Origin: Candidatus Baldrarchaeota archaeon
GTDB taxonomy: Archaea > Asgardarchaeota > Baldrarchaeia > Baldrarchaeales > DXJG01
Assembly (NCBI GenBank): GCA_019056805.1
Contig: DXJG01000002.1
Coordinates: 409,103 to 473,102 of the forward strand
Direction: 5' to 3'
DNA: 64,000 nucleotides
The translations under genes and the position numbers were made by a program. The stretch's first letter is position 1, and each line of letters begins with the position of its first letter. This document shows, one piece after another, positions 62,112-64,000 of this stretch. The notes beneath the pieces are model-generated. The model saw only the letters and a program-made list of their open reading frames with translations. It was not told the DNA's origin and did no database searches.

Positions 62112-62912
62112 ATGCAAATCACACAACAGATTTTAGATTATCTTAGAAATATATGGAATTACTTAATTACAGCTTCAGGCTACGTAGCCTTGGGCATTAG
62201 AATCGTAGTAATTCTCATAATCGTAGTAATTGTTGAGAGACTTGTTACAAGATATATGCGTAGACTAGGACGCCGCCTAGAACTTGGTCCTGATATCACA
62301 AATGGACTTGTTGTTACCGCAAGGTTTTTCGTGATTTTAGGTGGTGTGGTAGCCCTAATGGAAGTTGGAGGGTTGCCTTCTGACTGGTTTGTCGCATTTG
62401 GTGCACTGGGTGGCGCAGCTATAGGTTTCGCATCAACAAGAACTATAGGTAACTTTATGGCAGGTCTTTATATTCTCGCCAGTAGACCCTTCCACGTAAA
62501 CGATTACGTTATTATCAAAGGCATTGAAGGAATAGTGAAAGAAATAACAATAAATTATACCAAAATATTAACAGCAGACTATAAAACAGTCTTAATTTCA
62601 AACCAAGAAGTTCTAAGCGCAAATATTATACGTTTCTCTCCCAAAGAAGGAGAATATTGCTACACGCTAGAAGCTTCTTTTGATCATTCTTTAACGGAAA
62701 AAGAACTAGAAGCAATCTTTGATAAAGTCATAGAACAATTTACCGAAAAAACAACTAAAAAACCAGAATATGCGATGATTGGCTTAAACAGATTAGAAAG
62801 AAAATACAGGTTTTTCCTCTACTTTAAAAATCCAGAAGATCTATTCACTGTACCCTCCGAGTTTTTGGCAGCAATAACCGAGGCATGGGATAAAGCCAGA
62901 ACGACAAGATAA
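62112..62912 (+). CDS. mscS: Small-conductance mechanosensitive channel (MscS family)
   Basis: The ~266-residue protein has three membrane segments and the MscS pore helix rich in Gly and Ala (FGALGGAAIGFASTRTIGN near residue 98), followed by the beta domain with HVNDYVIIKGIEGIVKEI, and a C-terminal alpha-beta domain. It opens under membrane tension to release solutes on hypo-osmotic shock. ATG 62112 has AGGGG five bases upstream and is preferred to 62097. It follows the P-type ATPase by 45 bases and may share its transcript. Confidence 0.9.
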   Translation: MQITQQILDYLRNIWNYLITASGYVALGIRIVVILIIVVIVERLVTRYMRRLGRRLELGPDITNGLVVTARFFVILGGVVALMEVGGLPSDWFVAFGALGGAAIGFASTRTIGNFMAGLYILASRPFHVNDYVIIKGIEGIVKEITINYTKILTADYKTVLISNQEVLSANIIRFSPKEGEYCYTLEASFDHSLTEKELEAIFDKVIEQFTEKTTKKPEYAMIGLNRLERKYRFFLYFKNPEDLFTVPSEFLAAITEAWDKARTTR

Positions 62913-62969
62913 ATTAATTAACAAAAACAGGATTGAATATCTCCTTTTCTTTTTCGATTAAATTCCGTC

Positions 62970-63794
62970 TTAATATTTGTCACTAGCTATTTTCTGTGAT
63001 TTAAAATAGTAAAACACTGCCAAGGTAACTAATAAAGCTATAGTTAACCCTATAAAACTTCCTTCAGGTCCGAACGCACCTCCAGTCAACCATGCTGGTC
63101 CCTCAACTTTCGTTAAAAATAATCCTTCTATTTCACGGCCACTTACTGGGAATCCGTAAACAAATCCTTCAAAGTAGTTCCAAGCAAAATGCAAACCTAT
63201 CGGTAGATATAATGATCGTGTCTCAAGATAACATAACCCAAGAAGAACACCCATGGTGCTTATCATCATAAAACCAAGAAAATTTACATTAGGATTAAAA
63301 AAATGCAATATACCGAAGGTAACGGAAGATAAAAAAATCGCATATTTTTCATCTAATGATAAAAGTAAACGTTGAAGAAAATATCCTCGAAATACTGTTT
63401 CCTCTACAAGGGCAACAAGAAAAAATGTCAAAATTCCATATATTAAATAATTCAAATCAATATTGCTGTTTACTTCTATGTAAACAAGCTTTAAACCCCA
63501 TTCTATCAGAAATATGGCAGTTATCATAAATACTCCGATTAAAATACCTAAAATTAGATTAATTACTTCGGTCTTACGCAGTCTCAATCCTAAATCTAAT
63601 ACAGATTTTCGATCAAGAACATTACAAAAAACGTAGCATAGAATAAATGTATAAACTGCCGTAGAAAATTCATAAAGAACAGTGTATGATGTATGATAAA
63701 GGATAATAGAAATCGAAATAACACCAAATATCCAGATTGCTAAAAATTGAAATGCTCGCATAGCTGGGTGATGAATACTATTTTTACCTTTCAA
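62970..63794 (-). CDS. CPBP-family intramembrane metalloprotease
   Basis: This 274-residue membrane protein has about eight hydrophobic segments and the CPBP/Abi motifs VEETVFRGYFLQRL near residue 140, FGILHFFNPN with the second histidine, and LPIGLHFAWNYFEG near the end. It is a second member of this family in the window, without the zinc ribbon of the one at 49.5 kb. It may cleave membrane-anchored substrates, but its target is unknown. The TTG start has an SD, GAGGGA. It converges on mscS. Confidence 0.87.
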   Translation of the reverse strand: MKGKNSIHHPAMRAFQFLAIWIFGVISISIILYHTSYTVLYEFSTAVYTFILCYVFCNVLDRKSVLDLGLRLRKTEVINLILGILIGVFMITAIFLIEWGLKLVYIEVNSNIDLNYLIYGILTFFLVALVEETVFRGYFLQRLLLSLDEKYAIFLSSVTFGILHFFNPNVNFLGFMMISTMGVLLGLCYLETRSLYLPIGLHFAWNYFEGFVYGFPVSGREIEGLFLTKVEGPAWLTGGAFGPEGSFIGLTIALLVTLAVFYYFKSQKIASDKY

Positions 63795-63908
63795 TCGAAT
63801 CCCTCACAACACTAAATTATTAATCAAACGTTTAATTATTTTAAACTTAGGGAGAATTTTATATTGTAAACGCACGATTTAAATGCTGAGTATATGAGAG
63901 GTCTTGTT

Positions 63909-64000
63909 ATGAGTACTTTATTTAAAGAACTCGCTGAACTCTGCGAAAAACTCGAAGCAACTACAAAAAGAATCACAATGGTTAACCTAATTTCCTCTTT
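63909..64000 (+). CDS. lig: ATP-dependent DNA ligase, N-terminal fragment
   Basis: An ATG at 63909, with GAGAGGT upstream, opens a frame that runs off the window after 30 codons. It reads MSTLFKELAELCEKLEATTK, followed by RITMVN, the usual beginning of the archaeal replicative DNA ligase DNA-binding domain (F-x-L-A-x-L-x-x-x-L-E-x-T-T). Only this part is visible, so catalytic motifs are outside. TTTAAATGCT near 63879-63888 may be its TATA element. Confidence 0.7.
   Translation, partial: MSTLFKELAELCEKLEATTKRITMVNLISS

Noticed and set aside
1-64000. CRISPR array, insertion sequence or prophage
   Set aside because: I saw no regularly spaced repeats, no transposase or integrase, and no terminal inverted repeats; the genes are ordinary chromosomal ones.

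Overview
This window is an AT-rich piece of an archaeal chromosome, about 63 genes with little spacer. Archaeal markers seen directly are an archaeosine tRNA-guanine transglycosylase with a C-terminal PUA domain, a tRNA gene split by a bulge-helix-bulge intron, Sulfolobus-type single-stranded DNA binding proteins, the start of an archaeal ATP-dependent DNA ligase, a ParB-like serine kinase, and AGGAGG/GGTGAT Shine-Dalgarno (SD) sites with many TTG and GTG starts. Two Ras/Rab-like small GTPases point to an Asgard or deep TACK lineage; I cannot place it more exactly. The tRNA stems are all G-C although the rest of the DNA is AT-rich, which suggests a thermophile. Ferredoxin-dependent 2-oxoacid oxidoreductase, a tungsten aldehyde oxidoreductase, HypD, FeoB and many radical SAM enzymes indicate a strict anaerobe.

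Layout. 1-8.7 kb: a DUF362 protein cut by the window edge, an aldehyde dehydrogenase / FAD hydroxyacid dehydrogenase / Fe-S protein operon, a divergent KorABC-type operon, and a small GTPase. 9-11.3 kb: a PfkB sugar kinase with an apparent ATT start and two tandem SSBs. 11.7-17 kb: a squalene/phytoene synthase-like protein, serine hydroxymethyltransferase, SerK-like serine kinase and a PLP sulfhydrylase, which together make a plausible serine to O-phosphoserine to cysteine route, plus two very short SD-supported ORFs. 17-29.5 kb: a lipoate ligase-DUF116 fusion with a radical SAM protein (a second one lies at 27-28 kb; together they resemble the archaeal LipS1/LipS2 lipoyl synthase), a BioB/HmdB-like radical SAM protein heading a BtuCDF/FecBCD-type importer, a KaiC-like ATPase and a B12-binding radical SAM protein. 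29.5-32.3 kb: an ABC-2 exporter. 32.3-41.2 kb: a possible structured RNA, an FmdE-family protein, a DtxR-type regulator with FeoB and a small zinc-ribbon protein, HypD, an intron-containing tRNA-Arg, an MFS transporter and a PAP2-like phosphatase. 41.3-44.8 kb: a multisubunit amine/amino-acid dehydrogenase. 45-55.6 kb: membrane polyferredoxin, AOR, its radical SAM maturase, CysS, an editing deacylase, MoaE, a ThiF/MoeB protein and a disulfide oxidoreductase. 56-64 kb: TgtA, a GTPase with a long tail, a Ca2+-type P-ATPase, MscS, a CPBP protease and DNA ligase.

The most interesting signal that is not a gene is a near-identical operator, ACTTTT-N6-AAAAGT in a longer palindrome, found both just upstream of the radical SAM/importer operon (21240-21269) and upstream of the FmdE gene (33266-33293). 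It implies one regulator for these units, perhaps a metal or metal-cofactor uptake regulon. A separate TTAGGT-N2-ACCTAA site abuts the TATA box of the DtxR-FeoB operon.
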